From NCBI GenBank assembly GCA_017984135.1, contig JAGNZZ010000003.1, forward strand, positions 1 to 64,000: a DNA stretch of 64,000 bases, given 5' to 3'. Source of the stretch: Chitinophagales bacterium. Its GTDB lineage: Bacteria > Bacteroidota > Bacteroidia > Chitinophagales > JADIYW01. The notes under the pieces were generated by a model. The model saw only the letters and a program-made list of their open reading frames with translations, ran no database searches and was not told where the DNA came from. Below, piece by piece: positions 46,581 to 55,918 of this stretch; positions within the stretch are counted from its first letter, which is position 1; every line of letters begins with the position of its first letter. A program made the position numbers and the translations under genes.

Positions 46581-47927
46581 TTAAAATAACTTCTTATAAA
46601 ACTCAGCAACGGTTTTCACTAAATTAATTTCCGCTTCTTCGCTAGTCACTTTCTGATTGTATTTAGAAATAAATATTTTCTCATAGCCTAATTTTCCGGC
46701 TTCTGCAATACGTTGTTCCACTTTATTAACAGCTCTAATTTCTCCACTCAATCCCACTTCACCACTAAAAGAAAATTTATTACTAATTGCTACATCTTCA
46801 TACGAAGAAAGCAAGGCAGCCACTACTGCCAAATCCACTGCAGGATCTTCCACACGTAAACCACCGGCAATATTTAGAAACACATCTTTAGCGCCAAAAC
46901 GAAAACCACAACGCTTATCTAAAACAGCCAATAACATGCCCAATCGACGTAAATCGTAACCAGTTGCACTGCGTTGAGGTGTACCATACACTGCTGGTGA
47001 AACCAATGCTTGTACTTCAACTAACAACGCGCGCATGCCTTCCATGGTAACGGCAATGGCAACTCCACTTACTTGCTCATCACGTTGTGTAATCAACAAT
47101 TCAGAAGGATTGGTAACGGCACGCATGCCATCACCACGCATTTCATAAATACCCAATTCTGCTGTTGAGCCAAATCTATTTTTTTGTGTGCGTAAAATTC
47201 GATAATTATAATTTCTGTCGCCTTCAAATTGCAACACAGTATCAACCATGTGTTCCAACAATTTGGGTCCGGCAATCGTACCTTCTTTAGTAATATGCCC
47301 AACGATAAAAATTGGTAAATGATGGCGTTTCGCATATTGTTGCAATACATGTGTTGCCTCGCGAATTTGCGAAACGCTTCCAGCAGCCGATTCTATCAGT
47401 GATGTTTCCAATGTTTGTATAGAATCTATCACCAATAAATGCGGTTGTACTTGCTCAATTTGTTGAACGATGGTTTCTACAGATGTTTCAGTATAAACAA
47501 AAATTTCACTATTGGTTTGTTTGATTCGGTCGGCACGCATTTTTAATTGCTGTTCACTTTCTTCACCTGAAACATATAAAGTTTTTAAGCCTTTTGTTTG
47601 CAACACCACTTGTAATAATAAGGTAGATTTCCCAATTCCAGGTTCACCACCAATTAAAATTAAAGAACCTGGCACAATGCCACCTCCTAAAACTCTATTT
47701 AATTCTGAATCAGATGTAACAACGCGCTGCCTATTCTCGGATGAAATTTCATTCAACAATTGAGGCTTTGATTTTGGTGCATTCACTACGGCTGCACTTT
47801 TCGATTTGGGTTCTACTAATTCTTCTACAAAACTATTCCATTCGCCGCAATTATTACATTTTCCCATCCATTTGGGTGAATTCGTGCCACAGTTCTGACA
47901 AATATAAATACTTTTGGTTTTAGACAT
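46581..47927 (-). CDS. radA: DNA repair protein RadA (Sms)
   Basis: RadA is a RecA-like helicase that extends D-loops in recombination. The start is set at MSKTKSIYICQNC (448 residues) because a -7-like box ends 5 nt upstream of it; the longer frame would overlap the promoter. The zinc finger uses Cys10, Cys13, Cys24 and Cys27, Walker A is GGEPGIGKST, the RadA-specific motif is KNRFGSTAELGIYEM, and a Lon-like C-terminal domain follows. Confidence 0.95.
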   Translation of the reverse strand: MSKTKSIYICQNCGTNSPKWMGKCNNCGEWNSFVEELVEPKSKSAAVVNAPKSKPQLLNEISSENRQRVVTSDSELNRVLGGGIVPGSLILIGGEPGIGKSTLLLQVVLQTKGLKTLYVSGEESEQQLKMRADRIKQTNSEIFVYTETSVETIVQQIEQVQPHLLVIDSIQTLETSLIESAAGSVSQIREATHVLQQYAKRHHLPIFIVGHITKEGTIAGPKLLEHMVDTVLQFEGDRNYNYRILRTQKNRFGSTAELGIYEMRGDGMRAVTNPSELLITQRDEQVSGVAIAVTMEGMRALLVEVQALVSPAVYGTPQRSATGYDLRRLGMLLAVLDKRCGFRFGAKDVFLNIAGGLRVEDPAVDLAVVAALLSSYEDVAISNKFSFSGEVGLSGEIRAVNKVEQRIAEAGKLGYEKIFISKYNQKVTSEEAEINLVKTVAEFYKKLF

Positions 47928-47932
47928 TTGTG

Positions 47933-47940
47933 TAAAGATA
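47933..47940 (-). promoter_or_regulatory. -7-like box TATCTTTA of radA
   Basis: It differs from TAnnTTTG at the last base and ends 5 nt before the radA ATG on the minus strand. Confidence 0.5.
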
Positions 47941-47991
47941 GTATCTAATTTGTTCACTTCAAAAAAGGATATTTGTAGGAATCTATTTCTT

Positions 47992-48960
47992 ATGAAACAT
48001 TATATCATCGCATTATTAGCCATTGTTTTGTTTTCTAATTGTGTTACACAAAAAGAATATGACAAAGCATTGAACGATTTCTTTAACGAAGCCATTAAAA
48101 ACAAAGCACTATCTACATCATTCGATTCGCTCCGGAAAGATTGTACTACTAAAAATGCAAACTTATCTTCTCAAATCAATCAACTCATTGCCGATTCTAC
48201 AGAATTAGCAAACTTAATTGAATCGATGAAAAATGACATGGATGATCAATTGTCGAAGTTCAATCAGTCTCAACAAGATTATCAACAAAAACTAAAATTA
48301 GCTGGCGATAAAAACCAAAAAACGAATGCTGAACTCATTCAAATGCAAGTAGATTTAGAAAAACAAAAATTGAACTTACAACAAAAAGAAGCCGATTTAT
48401 TAAAAGCAACCGCAGAACTTAAAGCAAGAGAAACCAAAATAAATGAACTGGAGAAATTATTAAACGAGCAAAAAAACAAAGCCAATGCCTTGCGTGATGC
48501 GATAAAAAAAGCACTCACAGATTTTTCTGCCGGTGAATTAGAAGTGTACACCAAAGATGGTAAAGTGTATGTTTCCATGTCCGATAAATTATTATTTAAA
48601 TCAGGTTCTACATCCGTTGAAAGCAAAGGCAATGACGCATTGGGAAAATTAGCAGAAGTCATAAAGAAAAATCCAGATATTTTAGTAAACATCGAAGGAC
48701 ACACCGACAATGTTCCATATATTTCGAGTGGTGGATTAATAAAAGATAATTGGGATTTAAGTTTGATGCGCGCCAGTAGTGTATTGCATATCTTAACTGA
48801 AAAATATAAAGTAAGTTCCATGCAAGTCATTGCATCTGGAAGAGGCGAATTTTTCCCTAAAGCCAGCAATAGCAATGCCGAAGGCAAAGCATCCAATCGA
48901 AGAACCGAAATTATATTAGCTCCAAAAATTGATAAATTATTAGATTTAGTAGGAAATTAA
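47992..48960 (+). CDS. OmpA/Pal-like lipoprotein with coiled-coil stalk
   Basis: The start is set at MKHYIIALLAIVLFSNC, giving a lipoprotein with acylated Cys17 (322 residues); a longer frame upstream lacks a signal and covers the promoter region. A long Lys/Gln/Leu coiled coil spans about residues 50-165, followed by an OmpA domain with NIEGHTDNVPY and ASNRRTEIIL that should bind peptidoglycan. It resembles envelope-tethering proteins. A GATATTTG box lies 16 nt upstream. Confidence 0.87.
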   Translation: MKHYIIALLAIVLFSNCVTQKEYDKALNDFFNEAIKNKALSTSFDSLRKDCTTKNANLSSQINQLIADSTELANLIESMKNDMDDQLSKFNQSQQDYQQKLKLAGDKNQKTNAELIQMQVDLEKQKLNLQQKEADLLKATAELKARETKINELEKLLNEQKNKANALRDAIKKALTDFSAGELEVYTKDGKVYVSMSDKLLFKSGSTSVESKGNDALGKLAEVIKKNPDILVNIEGHTDNVPYISSGGLIKDNWDLSLMRASSVLHILTEKYKVSSMQVIASGRGEFFPKASNSNAEGKASNRRTEIILAPKIDKLLDLVGN

Positions 48961-49032
48961 TTTCAATATCAACACTAACTTTATTCTATACGTACATGTA
49001 TAAACTTAATGTTTTCTTGAATTTAAATCTTG

Positions 49033-49040
49033 TATTTTTG
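49033..49040 (+). promoter_or_regulatory. -7 box TATTTTTG of tatC
   Basis: This is an exact TAnnTTTG match ending 10 nt before the tatC ATG. A longer frame starting with TTG at 49030 would begin inside this box. Confidence 0.55.
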
Positions 49041-49050
49041 TGAGTACAAA

Positions 49051-49881
49051 ATGGCAAAAATAACAGACAGCAATGAAAAAAAAGAAATGGGGTTTTTCGA
49101 CCACATTGAAGCATTGCGCTGGCACATTATGAGATCTGCGATTGCTGTTGTTTTATTTTCTTTTATTGCATTTTTACAAAAGAAATTTATTTTTGATTAT
49201 TTACTCTTTGGTCCATCCAGAGCTGATTTTCCTACCAATAAATTTTTCTGTTGGTTAGAAAATAACTATTCTTTTATCCAAGGTTTATGCATCAAAGATG
49301 CCAAATTTACATTTATCAATACGGACATTATGGGACAATTTATGTTGCATATTCAAATGTCGTTATACGTAGGTGGCATTGTGGCTTTTCCATACATTTT
49401 TTGGGAAATATGGCGATTTGTAAAACCAGCATTACATGAACGAGAAATTAGAAATACACAAGGTGTTGTTTTAGTTACTTCTTTATTATTTTCCATCGGA
49501 TGTTTATTCGGGTATTTTATTATTGCACCCTTTTCATTAAATTTTTTAATCCAATATCAAGCAACAACTATCGTTCAAAACATGATTGATATCAATAGCT
49601 ATATTGGTTTATTAATTTCAATGACTATTCCTGTTGGTATATTATTTGAACTTCCTATGTTAGTTTATTTACTCACTAAATTGGGCATCATTACTCCAAC
49701 TATTATGCGCAATGGTAGAAAAATTGCCTATGTCATCATTTTAGTTGCAGTAGCTATTATCACGCCTCAAGGCGACTTAACCAGTTTGTTGTTAATATCT
49801 GCACCTATTTTTCTTTTGTATGAATTGAGTATTGGAATCTCTAATAGAGTACATAAGCAACAAGTTATTGACGAAATTTAA
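49051..49881 (+). CDS. tatC: Twin-arginine translocase subunit TatC
   Basis: TatC recognises twin-arginine signal peptides and forms the core of the Tat export channel. The start is set at MAKITDSNEKKEMGFF (276 residues). The family start motif FFDHIEALRWHI and six membrane segments are present, including FPYIFWEIWRFVKPALHERE. An inserted loop after the first membrane helix (residues about 45-85) contains three Cys residues, unusual but seen in Bacteroidota TatC. No tatA gene is adjacent. Confidence 0.94.
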   Translation: MAKITDSNEKKEMGFFDHIEALRWHIMRSAIAVVLFSFIAFLQKKFIFDYLLFGPSRADFPTNKFFCWLENNYSFIQGLCIKDAKFTFINTDIMGQFMLHIQMSLYVGGIVAFPYIFWEIWRFVKPALHEREIRNTQGVVLVTSLLFSIGCLFGYFIIAPFSLNFLIQYQATTIVQNMIDINSYIGLLISMTIPVGILFELPMLVYLLTKLGIITPTIMRNGRKIAYVIILVAVAIITPQGDLTSLLLISAPIFLLYELSIGISNRVHKQQVIDEI

Positions 49882-50558
49882 GCATTCGTTTTTGCAATTC
49901 CTTTCACTATAAATAATTGACCAAATATATAAGTGGACATAATTACGATGCGATACCAATCCATTTTTTGATAGAAAAGATGAATCGCTAAAACCGTATC
50001 AGAAACAACAAATAAAATGGCACCAATAAACACTAGAAGAAACGAATTTTCTGCCACCTTATTTTTCCTATTTAATGCCATTGCCAACATTAAAATAATA
50101 CAAATACCATAGACAAAAACCGGAATTTTTAATCCACCTAAAAATGGGAATAAGAAATAAAAGAATACCATTAAATAAACTAAGAATGGAAGTAAATAAA
50201 TGGGCTTCTGTTCAATGAAACTTTTTTCAGTTTTAGAAGTATTTATTTCCTTTATAAAATGAAAAATATAATTTATGTGTGCAATTAAGAAGCTTGACAA
50301 GCCAAATACAAACAACATTAATCTCACTTTTTCACTGTATTCATTTCTTGGGAACATCAAAAATATATCGCCTAACCAAGAAAAAAACAAAGCAGCATAA
50401 ATAAGACTAAAAGATTTTATTTTTTTAGTTTCATTGTACAAAATACATATCAACAAGGGCATTAACATCACCTTAGTTGTATAATTAATGGATGTAATTT
50501 TCAAACTATCGGATATAATATTTATCAACCCAACAAGGATATAAATTGCGACTATCAT
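49878..50558 (-). CDS. YhhN family (lysoplasmalogenase-like) membrane protein
   Basis: The 226-residue protein has about eight membrane helices and the YhhN/TMEM86 pattern: KVMLMPLLICILY, then FFSWLGDIFLMFP and AILFVVSDTVLAIHLF with their conserved Asp residues. The animal relative TMEM86B hydrolyses lysoplasmalogen; most bacterial members are uncharacterised. Its stop overlaps the convergent tatC stop by 4 nt and it is divergent from proC. Confidence 0.85.
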   Translation of the reverse strand: MIVAIYILVGLINIISDSLKITSINYTTKVMLMPLLICILYNETKKIKSFSLIYAALFFSWLGDIFLMFPRNEYSEKVRLMLFVFGLSSFLIAHINYIFHFIKEINTSKTEKSFIEQKPIYLLPFLVYLMVFFYFLFPFLGGLKIPVFVYGICIILMLAMALNRKNKVAENSFLLVFIGAILFVVSDTVLAIHLFYQKMDWYRIVIMSTYIFGQLFIVKGIAKTNA

Positions 50559-50618
50559 AATTACTTAAATTTATAAAAAAATATTTTTCAATCCTACTTT
50601 TTACTTAATACTTATTCC

Positions 50619-50626
50619 TATTTTTA
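50619..50626 (+). promoter_or_regulatory. -7-like box TATTTTTA of proC
   Basis: It differs from TAnnTTTG at the last base and ends 4 nt before the proC ATG, as in trpS, lepA and uvrC. Confidence 0.5.
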
Positions 50627-50630
50627 TACC

Positions 50631-51434
50631 ATGAATGTATTAATTATTGGCGGTGGAAATATGGGAAGAAGCTTTGCTGAGAGCTTTTTAAATGCGAAAG
50701 TATTATCGCACAAACAACTTACTGTTATCGAAAAAGATCATGCTCAAATTCAGGAATTAAATCGGATGAAATTAGGGCAAGTGTATAATGATTACGGCGA
50801 TTTCATCTTTGATAAAGATTTAATTATTTTAGCTGTAAAACCACAAGATGCATACGCTGTATATCCCAACCTAAAAACATACATTCAAGAGAAACACATT
50901 GTACTCACTATCATGGCTGGCGTACAAATTCAAGAAGTGGAACAACAATTAGGCACTAACAAAGTAATTCGTTGTATGCCCAATTTACCTTGTCAAATTG
51001 GATTAGGTGTTACAGGCTTTATGGTTTCTGAAACCATACCACAACGCGATATCGATTTTATTCGAAAACTATTAGAAACTACAGGTGCTTCTATTCAATT
51101 ATATGAGGAAGACCAACTGAATGCCATCACTGCAATTTCCGGTTCTGGACCAGCTTATATTTTCTATTTTATGGATGCGATGATTCAACAAACGATGCAT
51201 TATGGATTTTCTCATACTGAAGCATCCAAAATGGTGGAGCAAACATTTTTAGGTGCTGTTGAATTGTATAAAGTCAATAATTTGTCTTGTAAAGAGTGGA
51301 TTAATCGTGTAGCCTCAAAAGGCGGCACCACAGAAGCTGCTTTAAAATCATTTACTCATAACAACATTGCTGACAACATTCAAAAAGGAATGGATGCTGC
51401 GTTAAATCGCAGTAGAGAACTTAGCAAGAAATAA
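50631..51434 (+). CDS. proC: Pyrroline-5-carboxylate reductase
   Basis: ProC performs the last step of proline synthesis, reducing pyrroline-5-carboxylate with NAD(P)H. The 267 residues fit the family: N-terminal nucleotide-binding VLIIGGGNMGRSFAES, the central AVKPQDAYAV, and the signature ISGSGPAYIFYFMDAM followed by ASKGGTTEAAL. The message is probably leaderless. proA and proB are not in the window. Confidence 0.96.
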   Translation: MNVLIIGGGNMGRSFAESFLNAKVLSHKQLTVIEKDHAQIQELNRMKLGQVYNDYGDFIFDKDLIILAVKPQDAYAVYPNLKTYIQEKHIVLTIMAGVQIQEVEQQLGTNKVIRCMPNLPCQIGLGVTGFMVSETIPQRDIDFIRKLLETTGASIQLYEEDQLNAITAISGSGPAYIFYFMDAMIQQTMHYGFSHTEASKMVEQTFLGAVELYKVNNLSCKEWINRVASKGGTTEAALKSFTHNNIADNIQKGMDAALNRSRELSKK

Positions 51435-51489
51435 AAAAGGCTGTTGATATTTAATATGCATAACAGTATAAATTCAGCCGACTTAAAAG

Positions 51490-51497
51490 TATATTTG
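51490..51497 (+). promoter_or_regulatory. -7 box TATATTTG of the nucleoside transporter
   Basis: This is an exact TAnnTTTG match, 20 nt before the ATG at 51518. Confidence 0.55.
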
Positions 51498-51517
51498 TTT
51501 TCAACATTCAATATTAT

Positions 51518-52759
51518 ATGGAAAGATTTACCGGAATTTTAGGCATCATTGCCATCTTAGGAATTGCATTTTTATTTTCCAACAACAAGAAAAAAATAAA
51601 CTATCGCTTAGTATTAAGTGGTTTAGGATTGCAACTTTTTTTAGCGGTTATTATATTAAAAATTCCCGCTGTTAAATCTTTTTTCCAAGCTATTGGTCAA
51701 GGGATGCATGCTATTGAAGGATATGCACAACAAGGTGCTGCCTTTGTTTATGGTGGTATCATGACCGATACACATTCTCCTAAAGGAGCAATAGATGCTT
51801 TACCTTACGGTGCGCCAGGTACATTTGTTTTTGCATTTAGTATTCCGGCAACCATAATCTTAGTTTGTGTAATAGTAGCCATCTTATATCATATTGGAAT
51901 TATGCAACGTGTAGTGGCTGCCATTGCGCGTGTTATGAATTTTGTAATGCGTGTTTCCGGTGCCGAAGCATTGAGCAACGTAGCCAGTGCCTTCGTCGGT
52001 CAAGTAGAAGCACAAGTTATGATTCGACCATATTTAGCTGGCATGACAAACAGTGAATTATTGGCATCCATGGCTGGTAGTATGGCGTGTATTGCAGGTG
52101 GAATTTTAATAGTATATGTAAGTATGGGCGTACCTGCTGAATATTTAATTGCAGCTAGTTTAATGGCTGCTCCAGCTGCATTGGTAATTTCTAAAATCGT
52201 ATTTCCAGAAACAGAAGAATCTCAAACGAAAGGAAAAGTATCGGTCGAAGTAAAAAGCCAATACACGAATATCATCGATGCCATTTCACATGGTGCAAGT
52301 GATGGCATGAAAATTTCCATTAACGTCATTGCGATGCTAATTGGTTTTATTGCATTGATGGCACTTATTAATGCATTGTTAGGATTAATACATCCAGACT
52401 TTAGTTTAAATTCCATTTTTGGATATATCTTTTATCCATTAGCATGGGTTATGGGTGTACCACAACATGAAGTAATGCAAGTGGCAACCATGATGGGTCA
52501 AAAATTAACCATTAATGAATTTGTGGCATATTCTGAATTAATAAAAGTAAAAGAAGTTTTATCGCCGAAAGCATTAGCCATTGCAAGCTTTGCCTTATGT
52601 GGTTTCGCTAATTTTAGTTCTGTAGGTATTCAAATTGGTGGCATTGGCGAATTAGCTCCAAGCCGTCGAGCTGACTTAGCAAAATTAGGACTAAAAGCTT
52701 TGTTATGTGGCACATTAGCTTCCTATCTTTCTGCTACAATTGCCGGCATGTTAATGTGA
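51518..52759 (+). CDS. Concentrative nucleoside transporter (CNT/NupC family)
   Basis: This 413-residue inner-membrane symporter takes up nucleosides with H+ or Na+. Hallmarks are GAEALSNVASAFVGQVEAQ, the SMACIAGGILIVYVSMGVP region and CGFANFSSVGIQIGGIGELAP near the C-terminus, with about ten membrane segments. Together with the deoxynucleoside kinase at 24426 it would support nucleoside salvage, though the two are far apart. It follows proC by 83 nt but has its own -7 box. Confidence 0.92.
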   Translation: MERFTGILGIIAILGIAFLFSNNKKKINYRLVLSGLGLQLFLAVIILKIPAVKSFFQAIGQGMHAIEGYAQQGAAFVYGGIMTDTHSPKGAIDALPYGAPGTFVFAFSIPATIILVCVIVAILYHIGIMQRVVAAIARVMNFVMRVSGAEALSNVASAFVGQVEAQVMIRPYLAGMTNSELLASMAGSMACIAGGILIVYVSMGVPAEYLIAASLMAAPAALVISKIVFPETEESQTKGKVSVEVKSQYTNIIDAISHGASDGMKISINVIAMLIGFIALMALINALLGLIHPDFSLNSIFGYIFYPLAWVMGVPQHEVMQVATMMGQKLTINEFVAYSELIKVKEVLSPKALAIASFALCGFANFSSVGIQIGGIGELAPSRRADLAKLGLKALLCGTLASYLSATIAGMLM

Positions 52760-52775
52760 TACTGTAAGTCTTAAC

Positions 52776-54032
52776 TTAATTTTCTATTTTAGTTTTATCA
52801 AAATACAAATTGTAATAACTCCATAAAATGGTTATTAAATATATTCCTGCAATCAATCTGGGTTTAAATATAAAGCCATTCATATACGTATCATGATGCA
52901 AATTGAGGTACCAACAAATTCTTTCTAGATTTAAGAAGTATGCTATGGAGAGCAAGATAAATGGAACATATCTTTTTGATAAAAATGAATAAGTTGCCAT
53001 TAACACAATTGCTGGATGAACATAACGTTCATGCATCTGTGTATTTAAAAAATAGAAATTAATGGAAACTAAAGATGCCATTAAGAATATATTTTTAGTT
53101 TCATATTCAATAGATATTTTATCTAATAATTTCTTTTTAAGGAAAATTAAATACGAGAATAAAGTACTAAAAACAGCACTAAAAAATAAAAAAAAACCGA
53201 TTTGTTTATATGTTAAAAACATAAATTTTGTTTCGTCTGTTAGTTGATACATCCCATCGATAGAAACATTTGGTAAAAAAATTGACCATATATTGAATGC
53301 TCCAAGAGTAGGAAAAGGATAAAAATCTACGGAATGGGAAATCACACTAAATACCTGATGAATCTTACCTTGCAGAAGAAACGGCATTAAAATTAAAATA
53401 CTGATACCAGCCGCTAAAAATAGTCCAATAACAAATTTCGTTAAACCATCTTTCGATAAGATTTGAGGCAATAGAATTAAGCCTACAATAGGAATAAAAA
53501 CTAACGCTTGCAATTTAAAATTTAAAGCAATACCTATTGCGATGCAACTCCAAATAATTTTTCGTTCAATTGCAGCTACAATTGCTATTAATCCAAAGCA
53601 GGTATATATACTATCTACTTGAGCCCAAAATGCTGTATTATATAAAAATGCAACATTAAACATTAAGAAGAAAAAATAGAAAACTTTTTTTATTTCTACT
53701 TTAACAAACCAAACTGCGAAAAATGCAGCCAAAAAATCAAAAATTAATGTGTAATATTTTAAGGTATAAAGATTGTCTTGTATATCCGTTAAGTTGCCTT
53801 GTATTTTTGTATGTAAATAAAGGAAATACAAATATGCAGGTTGATAATTACATCCTGAATTGTAAATATTTGTAAAACCATTTTTAAAAATATAATTTGA
53901 CCAATTCAACCAGAAAAGCATATCTCCTTGATGCCCCCACTTCCACATCATGCTGCTATACATAATAAATAACATGATTGCCAAGAGCAACCACCATTTC
54001 ATTATTTCAGTAAATTGAATTTTTAGAAACAT
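52776..54032 (-). CDS. Polytopic membrane protein, GT-C/GT87-like glycosyltransferase
   Basis: The 418-residue protein has about ten membrane helices. The N-terminal lumenal loop WKWGHQGDMLFWLNWSNYIF, with Asp in the first loop, and the later NTQMHERYVHPAIVLM match the layout of polyprenol-phosphate-sugar-dependent GT-C enzymes, such as GT87 mannosyltransferases. Donor and acceptor are unknown. A -7-like box ends 3 nt before the ATG. It is divergent from uvrC. Confidence 0.7.
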   Translation of the reverse strand: MFLKIQFTEIMKWWLLLAIMLFIMYSSMMWKWGHQGDMLFWLNWSNYIFKNGFTNIYNSGCNYQPAYLYFLYLHTKIQGNLTDIQDNLYTLKYYTLIFDFLAAFFAVWFVKVEIKKVFYFFFLMFNVAFLYNTAFWAQVDSIYTCFGLIAIVAAIERKIIWSCIAIGIALNFKLQALVFIPIVGLILLPQILSKDGLTKFVIGLFLAAGISILILMPFLLQGKIHQVFSVISHSVDFYPFPTLGAFNIWSIFLPNVSIDGMYQLTDETKFMFLTYKQIGFFLFFSAVFSTLFSYLIFLKKKLLDKISIEYETKNIFLMASLVSINFYFLNTQMHERYVHPAIVLMATYSFLSKRYVPFILLSIAYFLNLERICWYLNLHHDTYMNGFIFKPRLIAGIYLITILWSYYNLYFDKTKIEN

Positions 54033-54035
54033 GTT

Positions 54036-54043
54036 TAAAAATA
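54036..54043 (-). promoter_or_regulatory. -7-like box TATTTTTA of the GT-C-like gene
   Basis: It differs from TAnnTTTG at the last base on the minus strand and ends 3 nt before the ATG at 54032. Confidence 0.45.
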
Positions 54044-54073
54044 CATATTCTAATAAAATAATCGCGCTATATT

Positions 54074-54081
54074 TAACTTTA
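54074..54081 (+). promoter_or_regulatory. -7-like box TAACTTTA of uvrC
   Basis: It differs from TAnnTTTG at the last base and ends 4 nt before the uvrC ATG. With the box at 54036-54043 it forms a compact divergent promoter pair. Confidence 0.5.
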
Positions 54082-54085
54082 AATT

Positions 54086-55888
54086 ATGGAAGAAGAAATT
54101 ACTGTTTCAAATATCATTAAAAATTTACCCAAAAATCCGGGTGTGTATCGTTACTATGATAAGGATGGAAAATTATTATACATCGGAAAAGCTAAAAATT
54201 TAAAAAACAGAGTTTCTTCTTATTTCACCAATAAAGATCATTCGTATCGCATACAATTAATGGTACGTAAAATTTTCAATATTGAATATTCTATTGTACC
54301 TACAGAAAAAGATGCGTTATTACTTGAAAATACTTTAATAAAAGAACTTCAACCAAAGTATAATATCAGCTTAAAAGATGACAAGACCTATCCATATATT
54401 AAAATTTTAAAAGAAGATTTTCCTAGAATATTTTTCACCCGAAAATATGAAAATGATGGTGCAGAATATTACGGTCCTTATACTTCGGTTCATCGTGTTC
54501 GCAGCATATTAGAATTTATAAAAAAATTATATCCTACACGAAACTGTTCTTTAAACTTATCAGAAAAAAATATAAAAGCCAAGAAATTTAAAGTTTGCCT
54601 AGAATATCATATTGGCAATTGTTTAGCACCATGTGTAGGCTACCAAACTAAGTTAGAATATGACAATAACATTGAACAAATAAGAAAAATATTACGAGGA
54701 AAACTACAAGAATTGCGTTCCATTTTAAAACAACAAATGTTGGATTATGCAACACTATTGGAATTTGAAAAAGCAGCACTTTATAAACAAAAAATAGAAT
54801 CATTAAAAGAATATATTACACAGTCAACAGTCGTAAATTTAGGATTGGGAAATTTCCATGTGTTTGGATTTGCAGAAGATGAAAAAAAAGCCTACGTCAA
54901 TTACTTGTACATTTATGATGGTTCAGTGGTGAAAACAAAAGCCATTACGATACAAAAACAATTAGAGGAAACTAAGGAAGATTTAATGCAATTTGCACTC
55001 ATTGATACTATTGGAAATAGCGAGGAAAAAGAAGATGTGTTGCTTCCTTTTGAAGTAATTCATTTTGATGAAAATTATTCGATTACGGTTCCAAAAATTG
55101 GAGATAAAAAGCATCTATTAGATTTAGCACAACGCAATGCTTTATTCCAAAAACAAAAAGGCATAGTACAAACAAAAGACAAAAAAGACAACACGCAACG
55201 CATTCTAGAGTTAATGCAAGCTGAATTAAAATTAAAAGAATTACCAAAACATATCGAATGTTTTGACAATTCCAATTTCCAAGGTACAAATGCCGTATCT
55301 GCCTGTGTTGTATTTAAAAATACAAAGCCGAGCAAAAAGGATTATCGTCATTTTAATGTAAAAACTGTAATTGGAGCAAATGATTTTGACACCATGAAAG
55401 AAGTAGTGTATCGTCGTTATCATCGAATGTTATCCGAAAATGAAGCGATTCCCAACCTAATAGTTATCGATGGTGGCAAAGGACAACTTAATGCAGCCAT
55501 GGAAAGTATCATACAATTAAAAATTGAACATCAAGTGCAAGTCATTTCCATAGCTAAACGATTGGAAGAGATTTATTATCCAAACGATCCTTATCCATTA
55601 CATATTAGTCGAAAATCAGATACTTTAAAAATCATTCAACAACTTCGAAATGAAGCACATCGTTTTGGCATCACTTTTCATCGACATAAACGCGATAAAA
55701 ACACCTTAAAAACAGAACTAAATACTATAAAAGGAATTGGAGAAAAATTAGCCCAAAAATTATTGCAAGATTTAGGTTCTGTAAAAAATATTGAAAATGC
55801 ATCATTTGAACAAATACAAAAAAGTATTGGCTCTTCGAAAGCAACCTTAGTTGTTGAATATTATCAAAATAAAAAACGCCTAACCTAA
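54086..55888 (+). CDS. uvrC: Excinuclease ABC subunit C
   Basis: UvrC makes both incisions in nucleotide excision repair. The 600 residues have the GIY-YIG nuclease domain near the start (NPGVYRYYDKDGKLLYIGKA), the Cys-rich LEYHIGNCLAPCVGY region, a UvrB-binding UVR helix (about 205-240), the UvrC RNase H-like core (IECFDNSNFQGTNAVSACVV, VIDGGKGQLNAAME) and a C-terminal helix-hairpin-helix (IKGIGEKLAQKLLQDLGSVK). Its stop lies inside a terminator hairpin. Confidence 0.97.
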   Translation: MEEEITVSNIIKNLPKNPGVYRYYDKDGKLLYIGKAKNLKNRVSSYFTNKDHSYRIQLMVRKIFNIEYSIVPTEKDALLLENTLIKELQPKYNISLKDDKTYPYIKILKEDFPRIFFTRKYENDGAEYYGPYTSVHRVRSILEFIKKLYPTRNCSLNLSEKNIKAKKFKVCLEYHIGNCLAPCVGYQTKLEYDNNIEQIRKILRGKLQELRSILKQQMLDYATLLEFEKAALYKQKIESLKEYITQSTVVNLGLGNFHVFGFAEDEKKAYVNYLYIYDGSVVKTKAITIQKQLEETKEDLMQFALIDTIGNSEEKEDVLLPFEVIHFDENYSITVPKIGDKKHLLDLAQRNALFQKQKGIVQTKDKKDNTQRILELMQAELKLKELPKHIECFDNSNFQGTNAVSACVVFKNTKPSKKDYRHFNVKTVIGANDFDTMKEVVYRRYHRMLSENEAIPNLIVIDGGKGQLNAAMESIIQLKIEHQVQVISIAKRLEEIYYPNDPYPLHISRKSDTLKIIQQLRNEAHRFGITFHRHKRDKNTLKTELNTIKGIGEKLAQKLLQDLGSVKNIENASFEQIQKSIGSSKATLVVEYYQNKKRLT

Positions 55889-55900
55889 GTTAGACGTTTT
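55873..55900. terminator. Shared terminator of uvrC and the gld operon
   Basis: A 12-bp stem (55873-55884 with 55889-55900) overlaps the uvrC stop codon and is flanked by A- and T-runs. The one C-A mismatch on the plus strand becomes a G-T wobble on the minus strand, so it is better as the gldN-side terminator. Confidence 0.75.
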
Positions 55901-55918
55901 TATACTATTTATGTTTGA

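Noticed and set aside
51435-51480. Possible terminator after proC (GGCTG/CAGCC arms)
   Set aside because: The stem is only 5 bp with a loop near 30 nt and no T-run.
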